This document shows positions 8,822 through 17,525 of a stretch of 64,000 nt of DNA, one piece after another. This DNA comes from Methanobrevibacter gottschalkii DSM 11977 (GTDB lineage Archaea; Methanobacteriota; Methanobacteria; Methanobacteriales; Methanobacteriaceae), in contig NZ_RKRG01000002.1 of assembly GCF_003814835.1 (NCBI RefSeq), positions 434,001-498,000 on the forward strand, given 5' to 3'. A program made the position numbers and the translations under genes. The notes beneath the pieces were generated by a model. That model saw only the letters and a program-made list of their open reading frames with translations, was not told the origin of the DNA and did no database searches. The first letter of the stretch is position 1. Every line of letters begins with the position of its first letter.

Positions 8822-9736
8822 TTAGATAAATAAGTCTGTCACTTGACCGAGAAGTGATTCGAAGTTCACTCCACGATCTTGGAAGTTAGGTTGTTTTGAT
8901 GAAACAATCATTGCATCGTGAGTAATATTTCCTGCAAATTCAACAGACTCAAAAAGGTCTTTACCAACCATAACTGCTGCTAAAAGGGAACTTGCATATA
9001 AATCACCAGTTCCATGTAACATGTAAGGTAAAAATTCATTGGATGCTTCAGAGATATCCATGTCCTTACCACCAACGAAGTTGCGAATGATTCCATCTTC
9101 ACGTTGTATACCTTTTAATACAACATATTTGGCTCCATGGTCTAGAAGTGCGTTTAGAATACGGTGCGCTTCCTCATCATCAATATTTGCCCCTCTCCAT
9201 TTTTCACCAATTGGTTCACCTAAAATAATAGCAGCTTCGGTAAGATTTGGAGTAAGAATATCAGCTTCACATGCAAGACTTGCCATTGCTTGACATAAAT
9301 CATCATCATAAGTAGGATATACTTGTCCATGGTCAGCCATAACAGGATCTACAACTTTTAGAGCATGAGGGTATGTTTCATAAACACTTTTGATCACTTC
9401 AACTTGTTCATCAGATCCTAAAAACCCGGAATAAACAGCATCTATGTCTATGTCGATTTCTTTCCAGGTATTCAAATAATCGTTAAGGATTTCTGTGGTG
9501 TCATGCATATACCATGTAGGATATCCGGTATGATTTGAAAATAATCCTGTCGGAACTGGGCAAACATCACAACCGGCTGCTGAAAGTACTGGAATAGCTA
9601 CGCCAAGTGAACATTTCCCATATCCGCAGAGATCGTGTATTGCAGCTACACGAGGGATGTAATCTTCGTGTCTTTTATAAAGAATTGGAGCATTCGAATT
9701 ATTAATTTCATTTTTTTCAATATTTTCTTTACTCAT
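8822..9736 (-). CDS. Pyridoxal/pyridoxine kinase (PdxY/PdxK-like)
   Basis: A 304-residue ribokinase-superfamily enzyme. RVAAIHDLCGYGKCSLGVA and CDVCPVPTGLFSNHTGYP in the N-terminal half are the pyridoxal-kinase hallmarks. KVVDPVMADHG in the middle and LHGTGDLYASSLLAAV at about residue 247 hold the anion hole and catalytic Asp. It phosphorylates vitamin B6 vitamers in the salvage of pyridoxal phosphate. About 25 extra polar residues precede the core. It shares a transcript with the downstream D-2-hydroxyacid dehydrogenase. Confidence 0.82.
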   Translation of the reverse strand: MSKENIEKNEINNSNAPILYKRHEDYIPRVAAIHDLCGYGKCSLGVAIPVLSAAGCDVCPVPTGLFSNHTGYPTWYMHDTTEILNDYLNTWKEIDIDIDAVYSGFLGSDEQVEVIKSVYETYPHALKVVDPVMADHGQVYPTYDDDLCQAMASLACEADILTPNLTEAAIILGEPIGEKWRGANIDDEEAHRILNALLDHGAKYVVLKGIQREDGIIRNFVGGKDMDISEASNEFLPYMLHGTGDLYASSLLAAVMVGKDLFESVEFAGNITHDAMIVSSKQPNFQDRGVNFESLLGQVTDLFI

Positions 9737-9893
9737 TTTCTACCTCTTGAATAATAATAGTTGTTGTTATATTTTTCATAATGGTTTATAAATTTATTAT
9801 TCTTCAAATATCCATTTTTACAAATATTTATATATAATTAGGATTTAAGATAGGAAATAATGTCATGTGTTATAAAATATGAAGGTGACAATA

Positions 9894-10733
9894 ATGATGA
9901 GAAAAGTAACTCATAAAACCAAAGGACAAAAAGCAATTGACGGAGCAGGAGTGCATCTGGTACGTGTATTAGGCAACACTACAACCGATGTTCATGATCC
10001 ATTTTTAATGTTGGATGCTTTTGATAGTACAAATCCTGATGATTATACTGCAGGTTTTCCAATGCACCCTCACAGAGGCATTGAAACAATAACTTTTGTC
10101 AGCAAAGGACAAATGCTTCATCAAGATCATTTGGGAACTGAAGCACTTGTTGGAGATGGTGAAGCTCAATGGTTAACTGCGGGTTCTGGTGCTGAACATG
10201 CAGAATTTCCCGGTGGAGAACGCATGCTTGGAACACAGTTATGGTTAAATCTTCCAGCAAAAGATAAAATCACTGCTCCTCCAGCATATCACAGTATAAC
10301 TACAGATGAAATTAAGGAATTCTCTTTAGATGGTGGATTTTTAAGATTGATGGCTGGTGAATATAATGGTGAGGAAGGTTGGCAAGGCAAATACTTACCA
10401 GTTGATTTCTATGATATTCATCTAGAACCAAACACTAAAGTGGAAATTCCAGTTAAAGAAGGACGGTCCGCTTTTGTATTTACATTACTCGGTGATGTAG
10501 TTATAAGTGGTGATGTTGTTTTAGAAAAAACAGCTGCAAAGTTAAGTGATGGTGACCATGTAATATTCGAAACTAAAGATAACAGTGCTGAAATATTATT
10601 ATACAGTTCTAAAAGATTGGATGAACCAGTAGCTTGGGCAGGACCAATTGTCATGAATACAAGAGAAGAATTGAATCAGGCTTTTGAAGATTTGGCAAAC
10701 GGTACTTTTATAAAAAAACAAGCTGAATATTAG
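9894..10733 (+). CDS. Pirin-family protein (bicupin)
   Basis: A ~279-residue pirin. FPMHPHRGIETITF, then HQDHLGTEALVGDGEAQWLTAGSGAEHAE (two metal-ligand blocks, HPHRG and AGSGAEHAE) supply the His and Glu ligands of the N-terminal cupin. The C-terminal cupin holds FVFTLLGDVVISG and the late LLYSSKRLDEPVAWAGPIVMN block. Microbial pirins can be quercetinase-like dioxygenases or regulators; the substrate cannot be told here. I chose ATG 9894 because GGTGAC lies 4 nt upstream. It is a single gene divergent from the B6 kinase. Confidence 0.85.
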   Translation: MMRKVTHKTKGQKAIDGAGVHLVRVLGNTTTDVHDPFLMLDAFDSTNPDDYTAGFPMHPHRGIETITFVSKGQMLHQDHLGTEALVGDGEAQWLTAGSGAEHAEFPGGERMLGTQLWLNLPAKDKITAPPAYHSITTDEIKEFSLDGGFLRLMAGEYNGEEGWQGKYLPVDFYDIHLEPNTKVEIPVKEGRSAFVFTLLGDVVISGDVVLEKTAAKLSDGDHVIFETKDNSAEILLYSSKRLDEPVAWAGPIVMNTREELNQAFEDLANGTFIKKQAEY

Positions 10734-10803
10734 AATATTTTAGATAAGTTTATATAATAATTGATGTTATATTAAAATAATTGAATTTTTTAGGAGGTCT
10801 TTT

Positions 10804-11211
10804 ATGGTAGAATTAAAAGATATAGCTCAAGAAAATGAAGTGGATTTAGAAAACTGTGTTGTTTTTGTAAGAGGTGAAGATGATATTTTAGCTGTTGATG
10901 TTTCTAATGCAAAGATTAGGCAAAGAAGTGACGATACTATGGGTTTTACTTTTTCAATTACACCGGAACAAACTTTAAAATTTGAAGAATATTTTAATAA
11001 ATTTGCAAATGGTGAAAAATTTTACTTTGATATTTCACAAACTGGATATAGGCCTGCTTATTATAGGGGTCTGTCTCAGATTAATAAAGAAGTCAGTGAA
11101 GAGTATGACACAAAGTTCAATGTAACTTTATTTGCACAAAAAGCTATTGTAGAGCCTGATGATTCATATTTTGCACCAACTTGTGCTTGTTGCCAATTCT
11201 GTCATTTATAA
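10804..11211 (+). CDS. Conserved hypothetical protein with C-terminal Cys cluster
   Basis: A 135-residue soluble protein of no family I recognise, with an AGGAGGT site 7 nt before the ATG. It ends in CACCQFCHL, a compact four-Cys/His tail that could bind a metal. The block FYFDISQTGYRPAYYRGL near residue 75 is matched by LSMDISETGEFRVSFRGI in the next gene, and both share the spacing from an N-terminal 'VVFVR'/'IVLTR' strand. The two are therefore diverged tandem paralogues. They are 10 nt apart and co-transcribed. Confidence 0.6.
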   Translation: MVELKDIAQENEVDLENCVVFVRGEDDILAVDVSNAKIRQRSDDTMGFTFSITPEQTLKFEEYFNKFANGEKFYFDISQTGYRPAYYRGLSQINKEVSEEYDTKFNVTLFAQKAIVEPDDSYFAPTCACCQFCHL

Positions 11212-11221
11212 GGGTGATATA

Positions 11222-11611
11222 ATGTTTGATTCCCCATTTTCCAACTACATTGTATTAACTCGTAATAAAACAAATGAATCTATAAAACTAGATCAAAGAA
11301 GAGTTAAACTCAGAGAAAATAAGAATGGTTTAATGGCTTTAAGTTATATTGGACCTTTATTTGAAATCATGGATTTGGAAGACTTTTTTGATGATATGAT
11401 TTCTTCTGAAAAATTAAGTATGGATATCAGTGAAACAGGGGAATTTCGTGTAAGTTTTAGAGGAATAATAGATGGGAAGGGAAAAAATTTCCCTCAAAAC
11501 TTAGACCATAAGATTATTCTTCTACAAGAACCTACTTGCTTGGATGAAAGAGTCAATATTCAAGAAACTGGTTTTTCAAAATTTAAATTGAAAAATGAAG
11601 TTTCTGAATAA
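11222..11611 (+). CDS. Conserved hypothetical protein, paralogue of upstream gene
   Basis: A 129-residue protein starting at an ATG with GGGTGAT 3 nt upstream. It resembles the preceding gene in its central DISETGEFRVSFRG segment and overall length but lacks the C-terminal Cys tail. It has no membrane helix or signal peptide. The function is unknown. It is convergent with the next minus-strand gene, 7 nt away. Confidence 0.6.
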   Translation: MFDSPFSNYIVLTRNKTNESIKLDQRRVKLRENKNGLMALSYIGPLFEIMDLEDFFDDMISSEKLSMDISETGEFRVSFRGIIDGKGKNFPQNLDHKIILLQEPTCLDERVNIQETGFSKFKLKNEVSE

Positions 11612-11618
11612 TCTTTTT

Positions 11619-11954
11619 TTATAGTTCATCTTCCACAGCATCCCATAAGTCAACTGCCCACCCATTTTCACCATCAATTACCATATCAAGTAATCTTACT
11701 TTACCATCTCTGAAACGGAATAATCTATAATCCTGTTGGGTTTTTCTTCCTGTTTTTTCTTTATTGCAATCAAGATATATTCCTTCATCATAATTTTCTT
11801 CAAAGTCTCCTGCTTTAACAAAGTCACCTACAAGAGAATATCCGTTTTTAACACTTTTATCTAGTTTTTCAATAGTTTTTAACCATCCGCCCTCTGCTCT
11901 AAATTTCATTTCGGGATCAATTCTTGTTATTTCTTCTTGCCAGTTTATAATCAT
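11619..11954 (-). CDS. Conserved hypothetical protein
   Basis: A 111-residue soluble protein starting MIINWQEEITRIDPEMKF, with no family I recognise. It is rich in Asp, Glu, Lys and Trp. The region QQDYRLFRFRDGKVRLLDMV looks like a beta meander. An upstream frame would add 23 hydrophobic residues but lacks a ribosome binding site, and ATG 11954 is preceded by TTTGGTAAAT. A TTTTCAAATGCTC element lies 63 nt upstream, which links it in regulation to the repair genes discussed elsewhere. Confidence 0.5.
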   Translation of the reverse strand: MIINWQEEITRIDPEMKFRAEGGWLKTIEKLDKSVKNGYSLVGDFVKAGDFEENYDEGIYLDCNKEKTGRKTQQDYRLFRFRDGKVRLLDMVIDGENGWAVDLWDAVEDEL

Positions 11955-12017
11955 ATTTACCAAAATCCTAGTTTTTATTTTTAATTTGGTTTTTATGAAC
12001 ATATAAATAAATTGAGA

Positions 12018-12030
12018 GAGCATTTGAAAA
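12018..12030 (-). promoter_or_regulatory. TTTTCAAATGCTC element, copy B
   Basis: It reads toward the gene starting at 11954, 63 nt before its start. A TATA-like box, TATATATAA (12051-12059), lies upstream, placing the element near the predicted transcription start. Next to it, CATTTG and CAAATG form a small palindrome. The rnc gene is on the other side at 12107. Confidence 0.55.
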
Positions 12031-12106
12031 CAAATGTTTTAATGGTTATGTATATATAATTAGAAAATCATAGTAATTATGTTATTAATTTATTTGGGCT
12101 TTATTT

Positions 12107-12778
12107 ATGAATTTATATGAAAAGTTTGGTATTAAAACGGATAATAAAGTTTTATATGATACTGCATTTACACATGGTTCATATTCTACTAAACATGATT
12201 TAAAATATAATTATGAACGTTTGGAATTTTTAGGGGATTCTGTTTTAAGTGTAATTGTTTCTGAGTATTTGTATGAAAAATATCCTCATTATGAAGAAGG
12301 TAAATTAACAAAATTACGAGCAAATTATGTTTGTCAATTCGCATTAATTTATTATTCTCATGAATTGGGTCTTGATAAATATCTAAAAGTCGCTGCTAAA
12401 GAATCAAACTTAACTAAAAATGAAATATTGTCTATAACTGCAGATATCTTCGAATCATTTTTAGGAGCAATGTTTTTAGATCAAGGTTGGTATTTTGTAA
12501 AAAGATTTGTATCTAATTCAATATTCAAATTCATTGATGCAAATGTTATATTCTTTGCAGATTATAAATCTGCTATGAAAGAATATGGGGATGCTAAAGA
12601 CTTGGAGGTTTCATATAAAATTTTAAAAGAATGTGGTGTACCTCATAACAAAACATTCATCACAGCAATATTAATTGATGGTGAAGAGATGGGTGTTGGA
12701 AAAGGTAAGAATAAAAAAGAAGCAGAACAAGCAGCTGCAAAAGTAGCTATTGAAAAATTAAATATTAAAGTGTTTTAA
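12107..12778 (+). CDS. rnc: Ribonuclease III
   Basis: A 223-residue bacterial-type RNase III that cleaves double-stranded RNA. The signature [12 protein letters not shown] lies at residues 36-47 (Glu37, Glu40, Asp44), and the second metal-binding pair is in [11 protein letters not shown] (Asp113, Glu116), so the catalytic set is complete. A C-terminal double-stranded RNA-binding domain ends in [21 protein letters not shown]. RNase III is uncommon in archaea, which normally use the splicing endonuclease for rRNA bulge-helix-bulge sites. Its stop is followed after 1 nt by the metX start, so the two are co-transcribed. Confidence 0.92.
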   Translation: MNLYEKFGIKTDNKVLYDTAFTHGSYSTKHDLKYNYERLEFLGDSVLSVIVSEYLYEKYPHYEEGKLTKLRANYVCQFALIYYSHELGLDKYLKVAAKESNLTKNEILSITADIFESFLGAMFLDQGWYFVKRFVSNSIFKFIDANVIFFADYKSAMKEYGDAKDLEVSYKILKECGVPHNKTFITAILIDGEEMGVGKGKNKKEAEQAAAKVAIEKLNIKVF

Positions 12779-12779
12779 A

Positions 12780-14246
12780 ATGAATAAAGAGTCTGTTGGA
12801 ATTGTTGAAACGGAATATCATGATATATCCAATCCTATTATATTAGATAGTGGAGAAACTCTTGACGAAGTCACTGTTGCTTATGAAACTTATGGTGAAC
12901 TTAATAAAGAGAAGTCTAATGCTATTTTAATTTGTCATGCATTAACAGGTGATGCTCATGCTGCAGGCTGGCATGAAGGGGATAAAAAACCTGGCTGGTG
13001 GGAAATGGTGATTGGTCCGGGTAAAGCATTGGATAGTGAAAAATATTTCATAATTTGTTCTAATGTATTGGGAGGATGTAAAGGAACAACTGGTCCAAGT
13101 TCTATTAGTCCTAAAACTGGTAAAGAATATGGCGTTGATTTTCCAGTAATTACAATTAATGATATGGTTAAAGTTCAAAAAGAATTAATAGACTCTTTTG
13201 GTATTAGTCAATTAGCTGCAGTTATTGGCGGATCTATGGGGGGGATGCAAGTTCTTGAATGGATGGTATCTTATCCTAGAATGATGAAAAAAGCAATTGC
13301 AATAGCAACTGCCGGCAGATCTTCGCCTCAACAGATTGCATTCAATACTGTAGGCCGTCAGGCTATATTTTCAGATTCTAAGTGGAATAATGGAAATTAT
13401 TATGATACTTGTGAGATTCCAAGTAATGGTTTGTCACTCGCACGTATGATTGCTCACATTACTTATTTAAGTGATGAATCAATGGATATTAAATTTGGGC
13501 GTGGTCTTCAAGATAAGGATGAAATTAGCTATGACTTTTCTGTAGATTTCCAAGTTGAAAGTTACCTGAAACATCAAGGGGAAACATTTGTAAAACGTTT
13601 TGATGCTAATAGTTATCTATTTATTACAAAAGCTGTTGATCTGTTCGATCTTTCAGCTAATGATTCATTAATTGACGGATTTAAAAATGTTGAAGCAAAA
13701 ATTAAAATTATTTCAGTTGATACGGATTGGTTATATCCAACAGAGCAGAGTATGGAACTTGTAACTGCTCTTAATGCTAATGATGTTGATGTTTCATTTT
13801 CAGAAATAAAATCTAACTATGGTCATGACGCATTTTTACTTGAGAGAGGTCAGCTTAATTATATTTTCTCTAATTTCTTGTCAGAAAATGTGGTTGATGA
13901 TTTAATGATAGAGGATATAGCTACAATTAGGGAAAATGCCGATATTGTTGAAGCGGCTAAATTAATGCTAGATAAACATTTAACTCATATTCCTGTTGTT
14001 ACTGATGATTGTAAACTTATTGGAATTGTTACAAGTTGGGATTTGTCCAAATCTATTGCTACAAATTCCAATCATTTAAAAGATATCATGACAAAAAAAG
14101 TTAAATATTGTCATGCAAATGATTCAATAGAGGAAATCGCACGTAAAATGCGTAAATTTGATATTTCATGTCTTCCGGTAGTTGATGAAGAGATGAAGGT
14201 TTTAGGTCTTATTACTACAGATCAGATTAGTAATTTACTTAGTTAA
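12780..14246 (+). CDS. metX: Homoserine O-acetyltransferase with C-terminal CBS domains
   Basis: A 488-residue fusion. Residues 1-~370 are an alpha/beta-hydrolase acyltransferase of the MetX family: [11 protein letters not shown], the nucleophile Ser152 in [10 protein letters not shown], the Asp in SVDTDWLYP and the His in [10 protein letters not shown]. Residues ~380-488 form two CBS motifs ([18 protein letters not shown] and [19 protein letters not shown]), likely binding an adenosyl ligand as a regulatory module. It catalyses acyl transfer from acetyl-CoA to homoserine for methionine synthesis. The same CBS fusion is known in methanogens. It is 1 nt behind rnc. Confidence 0.88.
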   Translation: MNKESVGIVETEYHDISNPIILDSGETLDEVTVAYETYGELNKEKSNAILICHALTGDAHAAGWHEGDKKPGWWEMVIGPGKALDSEKYFIICSNVLGGCKGTTGPSSISPKTGKEYGVDFPVITINDMVKVQKELIDSFGISQLAAVIGGSMGGMQVLEWMVSYPRMMKKAIAIATAGRSSPQQIAFNTVGRQAIFSDSKWNNGNYYDTCEIPSNGLSLARMIAHITYLSDESMDIKFGRGLQDKDEISYDFSVDFQVESYLKHQGETFVKRFDANSYLFITKAVDLFDLSANDSLIDGFKNVEAKIKIISVDTDWLYPTEQSMELVTALNANDVDVSFSEIKSNYGHDAFLLERGQLNYIFSNFLSENVVDDLMIEDIATIRENADIVEAAKLMLDKHLTHIPVVTDDCKLIGIVTSWDLSKSIATNSNHLKDIMTKKVKYCHANDSIEEIARKMRKFDISCLPVVDEEMKVLGLITTDQISNLLS

Positions 14247-14289
14247 GTTACTTCTTTTTTTATTTATTTTAATTTTTGGAGTCGTTACT

Positions 14290-14982
14290 ATTTCAAGAAA
14301 ATCTAAATTTATTGATGGTGCTAAAAAGGGTATTCCAATCACATTCGGCTATGTTCCGATGGGTATTGGGTATGCTGCTATTGCAATTAAAGCAGGCATG
14401 ACTCCATTACAGACAATTTCTATGTCTGTTCTTGTTTATGCAGGTGCTGGCCAGTTCATTGCTGCATCAATGATATTGAGCAGTGCAAGTGTATTGGCAA
14501 TCGTATTAACTAATTTTGTAGTTAATTTAAGATATTTTGTAATGTCGACCTGTGTTTTAAATCAAATTGAAGACTCCAACTTACCTTTAAATGTCTTGGC
14601 AGCTCATACTACTGTTGATGAATCATTTGCAGTGTTTTCATTGAGTGAAGATTCAAGTATTTGGGTCTATTTGGGAATTGCAGTAACTGCATGGTTAAGT
14701 TGGATTTTAGGAGCTGCAATTGGTGTTGTAGTATTGGATCTTCTTCCGGTAATAGTTACAAACAGTTTTAACATTTCACTTTATGCATTGTTTGTAGCAA
14801 TTTTAACTCCTGCTATTAAAGAAAACAAACAGATTGCAATTTTGGTTGCAATAACAGCTGTTTTAAATATTATTTTAAGTCAATTCTTAGGAAACTGGTC
14901 GTTAATTGTATCAACCCTTGTTGGTGCAGCAATTGGAATGTATATTGTTGATGATGAATATTTGCTTTCAGGTGATGCTTAA
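14290..14982 (+). CDS. azlC: AzlC-family branched-chain amino acid exporter subunit (non-canonical start)
   Basis: The large subunit of the two-component AzlCD exporter, ~230 residues and about six membrane helices. The first in-frame ATG is at 14359, but homology clearly begins earlier: the frame upstream reads DGAKKGIPITFGYVPMGIG, which is the AzlC N-terminal motif. No ATG, GTG or TTG exists in frame between the upstream stop and 14359. A GGAG site at 14278-14281 is 8 nt before an ATT codon at 14290, so I place the start there. The azlD start overlaps its stop codon (TAATG). Confidence 0.72.
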   Translation: MSRKSKFIDGAKKGIPITFGYVPMGIGYAAIAIKAGMTPLQTISMSVLVYAGAGQFIAASMILSSASVLAIVLTNFVVNLRYFVMSTCVLNQIEDSNLPLNVLAAHTTVDESFAVFSLSEDSSIWVYLGIAVTAWLSWILGAAIGVVVLDLLPVIVTNSFNISLYALFVAILTPAIKENKQIAILVAITAVLNIILSQFLGNWSLIVSTLVGAAIGMYIVDDEYLLSGDA

Positions 14983-15296
14983 TGGATTATATGATGTTGG
15001 TTATTGTAGGTTGTACTCTTGTAACATTTATTCCAAGATTAATTCCAGCTTTATTTATTGATAAGCTTAATTTCTCACCAAAATTTGAGAAATTTTTAGA
15101 TTTAATTCCATATACTGCTCTTGCAGCATTAATATGTCCTGGAGTATTGACAGTAGATAACCAATTGTGGTATATTGGATTGATTGGAGCTGTTGTAGCA
15201 GCATGTCTGGCTTGGAAAAAAGCACCGATGGGAGCAATTGTTATTATAACAGTAGTTGTTTTAATAGCAGTTTATTCAATTGTTCCATTTTTTTAA
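14982..15296 (+). CDS. azlD: AzlD-family branched-chain amino acid exporter subunit
   Basis: A 104-residue membrane protein with four hydrophobic segments and the AzlD motif TFIPRLIPALF followed by FLDLIPYTALAAL. It pairs with the upstream AzlC to export branched-chain amino acids. Its ATG overlaps the azlC stop by one base, implying coupled translation. The length is normal. Confidence 0.87.
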   Translation: MDYMMLVIVGCTLVTFIPRLIPALFIDKLNFSPKFEKFLDLIPYTALAALICPGVLTVDNQLWYIGLIGAVVAACLAWKKAPMGAIVIITVVVLIAVYSIVPFF

Positions 15297-15668
15297 TTTT
15301 GTAAAACTTTTATGTTAATAATCATTTGCAAATGTTATAATTACATTGCATATGTTAATAATTATTTACGTAATATATAAATATTTTGACTACTATTTTC
15401 TCAATTAATATTCGTTTATTTTTATTAAATTTTAAATAAGTATTTTTTAAGTTGTTTTATTGTTAAAAAATATATTATAACTGAAAATTATCGTTAAAAT
15501 AATTTTCAATATCTTTTTTTCTAATTTAAACTAATTAAATTAATTTTATTATTAATAGTTAACTTTATATATGATGTAATTTAATATTAACATAAGTAAT
15601 TAGATTTTAACATAATTACTCAAGTACTTAAATACTTTTTGCAAAAATAACTTTATTTGTGGATTATT
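15297..15668. other. 372-bp AT-rich intergenic region with repeats
   Basis: No ORF is seen. It holds two near-identical direct repeats TATGTTAATAAT-ATTT (15311-15326 and 15351-15366, 40 bp apart). It also holds an inverted repeat AGTAATTA-N10-TAATTACT (15595-15620) and a promoter-like CTTAAATAC near 15627 in front of the HTH regulator gene. Confidence 0.5.
15595..15620. promoter_or_regulatory. Inverted-repeat operator candidate upstream of HTH gene
   Basis: AGTAATTA and TAATTACT form a perfect 8-bp inverted repeat with a 10-bp spacer, ending 48 bp before the XRE-family regulator start and just upstream of its TATA-like box. The site geometry suits a dimeric HTH protein, so autoregulation is plausible. 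Confidence 0.4.
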
Positions 15669-15905
15669 ATGAGAACCATGATTAAATATTTAAGACAAGA
15701 GCTCAAGATGAGTCAAAAAGAACTTGGGAATAAAGTTGGAGTTACAAGACAGACAATAAATGCTCTAGAGAACGGCAGATATAATCCATCTTTATTTTTA
15801 GCTTATGATATAACTCAAGTTTTTAATAAAATGTTATTTAAAGGGGACAAAGAACAATACTTTGTCATGGAGGATATTTTCATTTTTGATGAGGATTATT
15901 ATTAG
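15669..15905 (+). CDS. XRE-family (Cro/C1) HTH transcriptional regulator
   Basis: A 78-residue protein consisting almost only of an HTH_3 domain: LRQELKMSQKELGNKVGVTRQTINALENGRYNPS, given here as SQKELGNKVGVTRQ (recognition helices) and ALENGRYNPSL. A short acidic tail follows. This YgzD/YdzF-like type is often found beside small membrane proteins. The start ATG 15669 follows GTGGATT. The next gene (DUF4013) begins 10 nt after its stop, so it likely regulates itself and the two membrane genes. Confidence 0.85.
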   Translation: MRTMIKYLRQELKMSQKELGNKVGVTRQTINALENGRYNPSLFLAYDITQVFNKMLFKGDKEQYFVMEDIFIFDEDYY

Positions 15906-15915
15906 GTGATTTGAG

Positions 15916-16647
15916 ATGATTTTAGATATATATAAAGATGCATTTGAATATTCTGCTAAAGATTGGAAGACATTATTGATATTGGGTGTTATCTGTTTAT
16001 TCAGTTTTTTATTAATCCCAGTATTTTTACTTGCAGGATATAATTATAGGGTGGTTGGTACGGCAGTGCGTGGAATTATCAATGGAAAAGATCCATTGCC
16101 TGAGTTTGATGATCTTATTGGAATGTTTATTGATGGAATAAAAGTTGTAATTGTTCAAATTGTTTATTTAATTGTACCTGCAGTTACATTTATCGTATTT
16201 GTTCTCATTGCTAATCATTTATCCGGTGTTTTAGCATCTGCTGTAGTACTTCTGGGATGTTTAGTTACATTAATTCTTGGAATTATTGCATGTTTAATGA
16301 TTCAGATGGGAATATGTCACATGGCATATAATGATGGGGCGTTTACAAAAGCATTTGCTGCTGAGGAAATAAAAGCAGTAATTAATGAAATCGGATTATT
16401 TAAATGTCTTTTGACTTATGTTGGAATAATAATTATATGTGTAGTTTTCGGAGTTGTTGTTACAGGGATAGTTGGAATAATATTTACAATATTCGGTCTT
16501 TCAGGAGCTATGTTAGGTGTTGATGCAGGTGGAATCCTTGTTTTAGGTACATTAGTTAATTCACTGATTACAACATTTGTTGTAGGACCATATTTAAGTA
16601 TCTTCACTGGAAGATCCATTGGATTATTATATACTATGCAAATATAG
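15916..16647 (+). CDS. DUF4013 membrane protein
   Basis: A 243-residue integral membrane protein with about six hydrophobic segments in pairs. The N-terminal pattern (DAFEYSAKDWKTLLILG), then GYNYRVVGTAVRGIINGKDPLPEFDD, fits DUF4013, a family of unknown function common in methanogens. The central 'G-N-Y-x-R/N-x-V ... LPEF' block is the best marker. It is followed 8 nt later by a second DUF4013 gene. Confidence 0.78.
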   Translation: MILDIYKDAFEYSAKDWKTLLILGVICLFSFLLIPVFLLAGYNYRVVGTAVRGIINGKDPLPEFDDLIGMFIDGIKVVIVQIVYLIVPAVTFIVFVLIANHLSGVLASAVVLLGCLVTLILGIIACLMIQMGICHMAYNDGAFTKAFAAEEIKAVINEIGLFKCLLTYVGIIIICVVFGVVVTGIVGIIFTIFGLSGAMLGVDAGGILVLGTLVNSLITTFVVGPYLSIFTGRSIGLLYTMQI

Positions 16648-16655
16648 GTGGGAAT

Positions 16656-17480
16656 ATGACAAGTATAACAGATTGTGTTGTTGAAGGGTTAAAATATCCT
16701 TTCAATGATTTAAAAAAAGTATTAAGCTTTGGTGTATTGTTTGCATTGATTAATTTAATATCATTGGATATTACTACTAAATTTATTGATGCAGTAATAA
16801 AATATTCTAAATTATATCCTTCTGCAAGTAATGTGTTCCATTTATCACAATTGCCTGCCAATGATATTTATATGATAATTGCTTTGCTGATTATTAGTTT
16901 TATAATTGTATTGTTTATAAATGGATATGAATGGAATATTGTTAGATTTTCAATTGATAAAAAGGAGGATCTTCCGGAATTTAGTAATGTATTAAAAATG
17001 TTTGTCAACGGAGTAAAATATTTCCTTGTCAATGTTGCATACAATATTATTCCGATTGTACTTTTAATAATTGGATTAGCATTATTTAATGAATCATACA
17101 GTCCAATTATTATATTGATTTCAGTATTATTGTTCTTAATTGCTTATTTTATCTTAATTATGGCATTAAATAATATGGTTGCACATGATAGTATTAAAAA
17201 AGCATTTGATTTAAGGGAAATAACTAAGAACATTTCAAATCTCGGATGGGGAAAATATATAGGAATTATAGTATTTACTTTAATTGTATATCTTGTTATA
17301 ATGGTTGCTGTAGGAGTTATCTTATTTTTTATAACAGTATTCATCATATCAGCAATTACTGATCAGTCCATGATTATATCAATTTTTTTAGCAATAATTG
17401 AGGGATTATTCATACTTCCTTATGTTGAAATATTCTTCAGCAGAGTATTTGGATCCATTTATAGAGAATCAATTAAATGA
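16656..17480 (+). CDS. DUF4013 membrane protein, second copy
   Basis: A 274-residue paralogue of the preceding gene with the same layout: an amphipathic start (VVEGLKYPFNDLKKVLSFG), then NGYEWNIVRFSIDKKEDLPEFSNVLKMFVNGVKY, with its LPEF marker, and paired membrane helices. The function is unknown; a role in membrane or envelope homeostasis under the upstream regulator is only a guess. The next ATG is 45 nt on. Confidence 0.78.
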   Translation: MTSITDCVVEGLKYPFNDLKKVLSFGVLFALINLISLDITTKFIDAVIKYSKLYPSASNVFHLSQLPANDIYMIIALLIISFIIVLFINGYEWNIVRFSIDKKEDLPEFSNVLKMFVNGVKYFLVNVAYNIIPIVLLIIGLALFNESYSPIIILISVLLFLIAYFILIMALNNMVAHDSIKKAFDLREITKNISNLGWGKYIGIIVFTLIVYLVIMVAVGVILFFITVFIISAITDQSMIISIFLAIIEGLFILPYVEIFFSRVFGSIYRESIK

Positions 17481-17525
17481 TTAATGGATGTTTTTCAACA
17501 TCCTATTTTTTTATTAGGTGAACTT

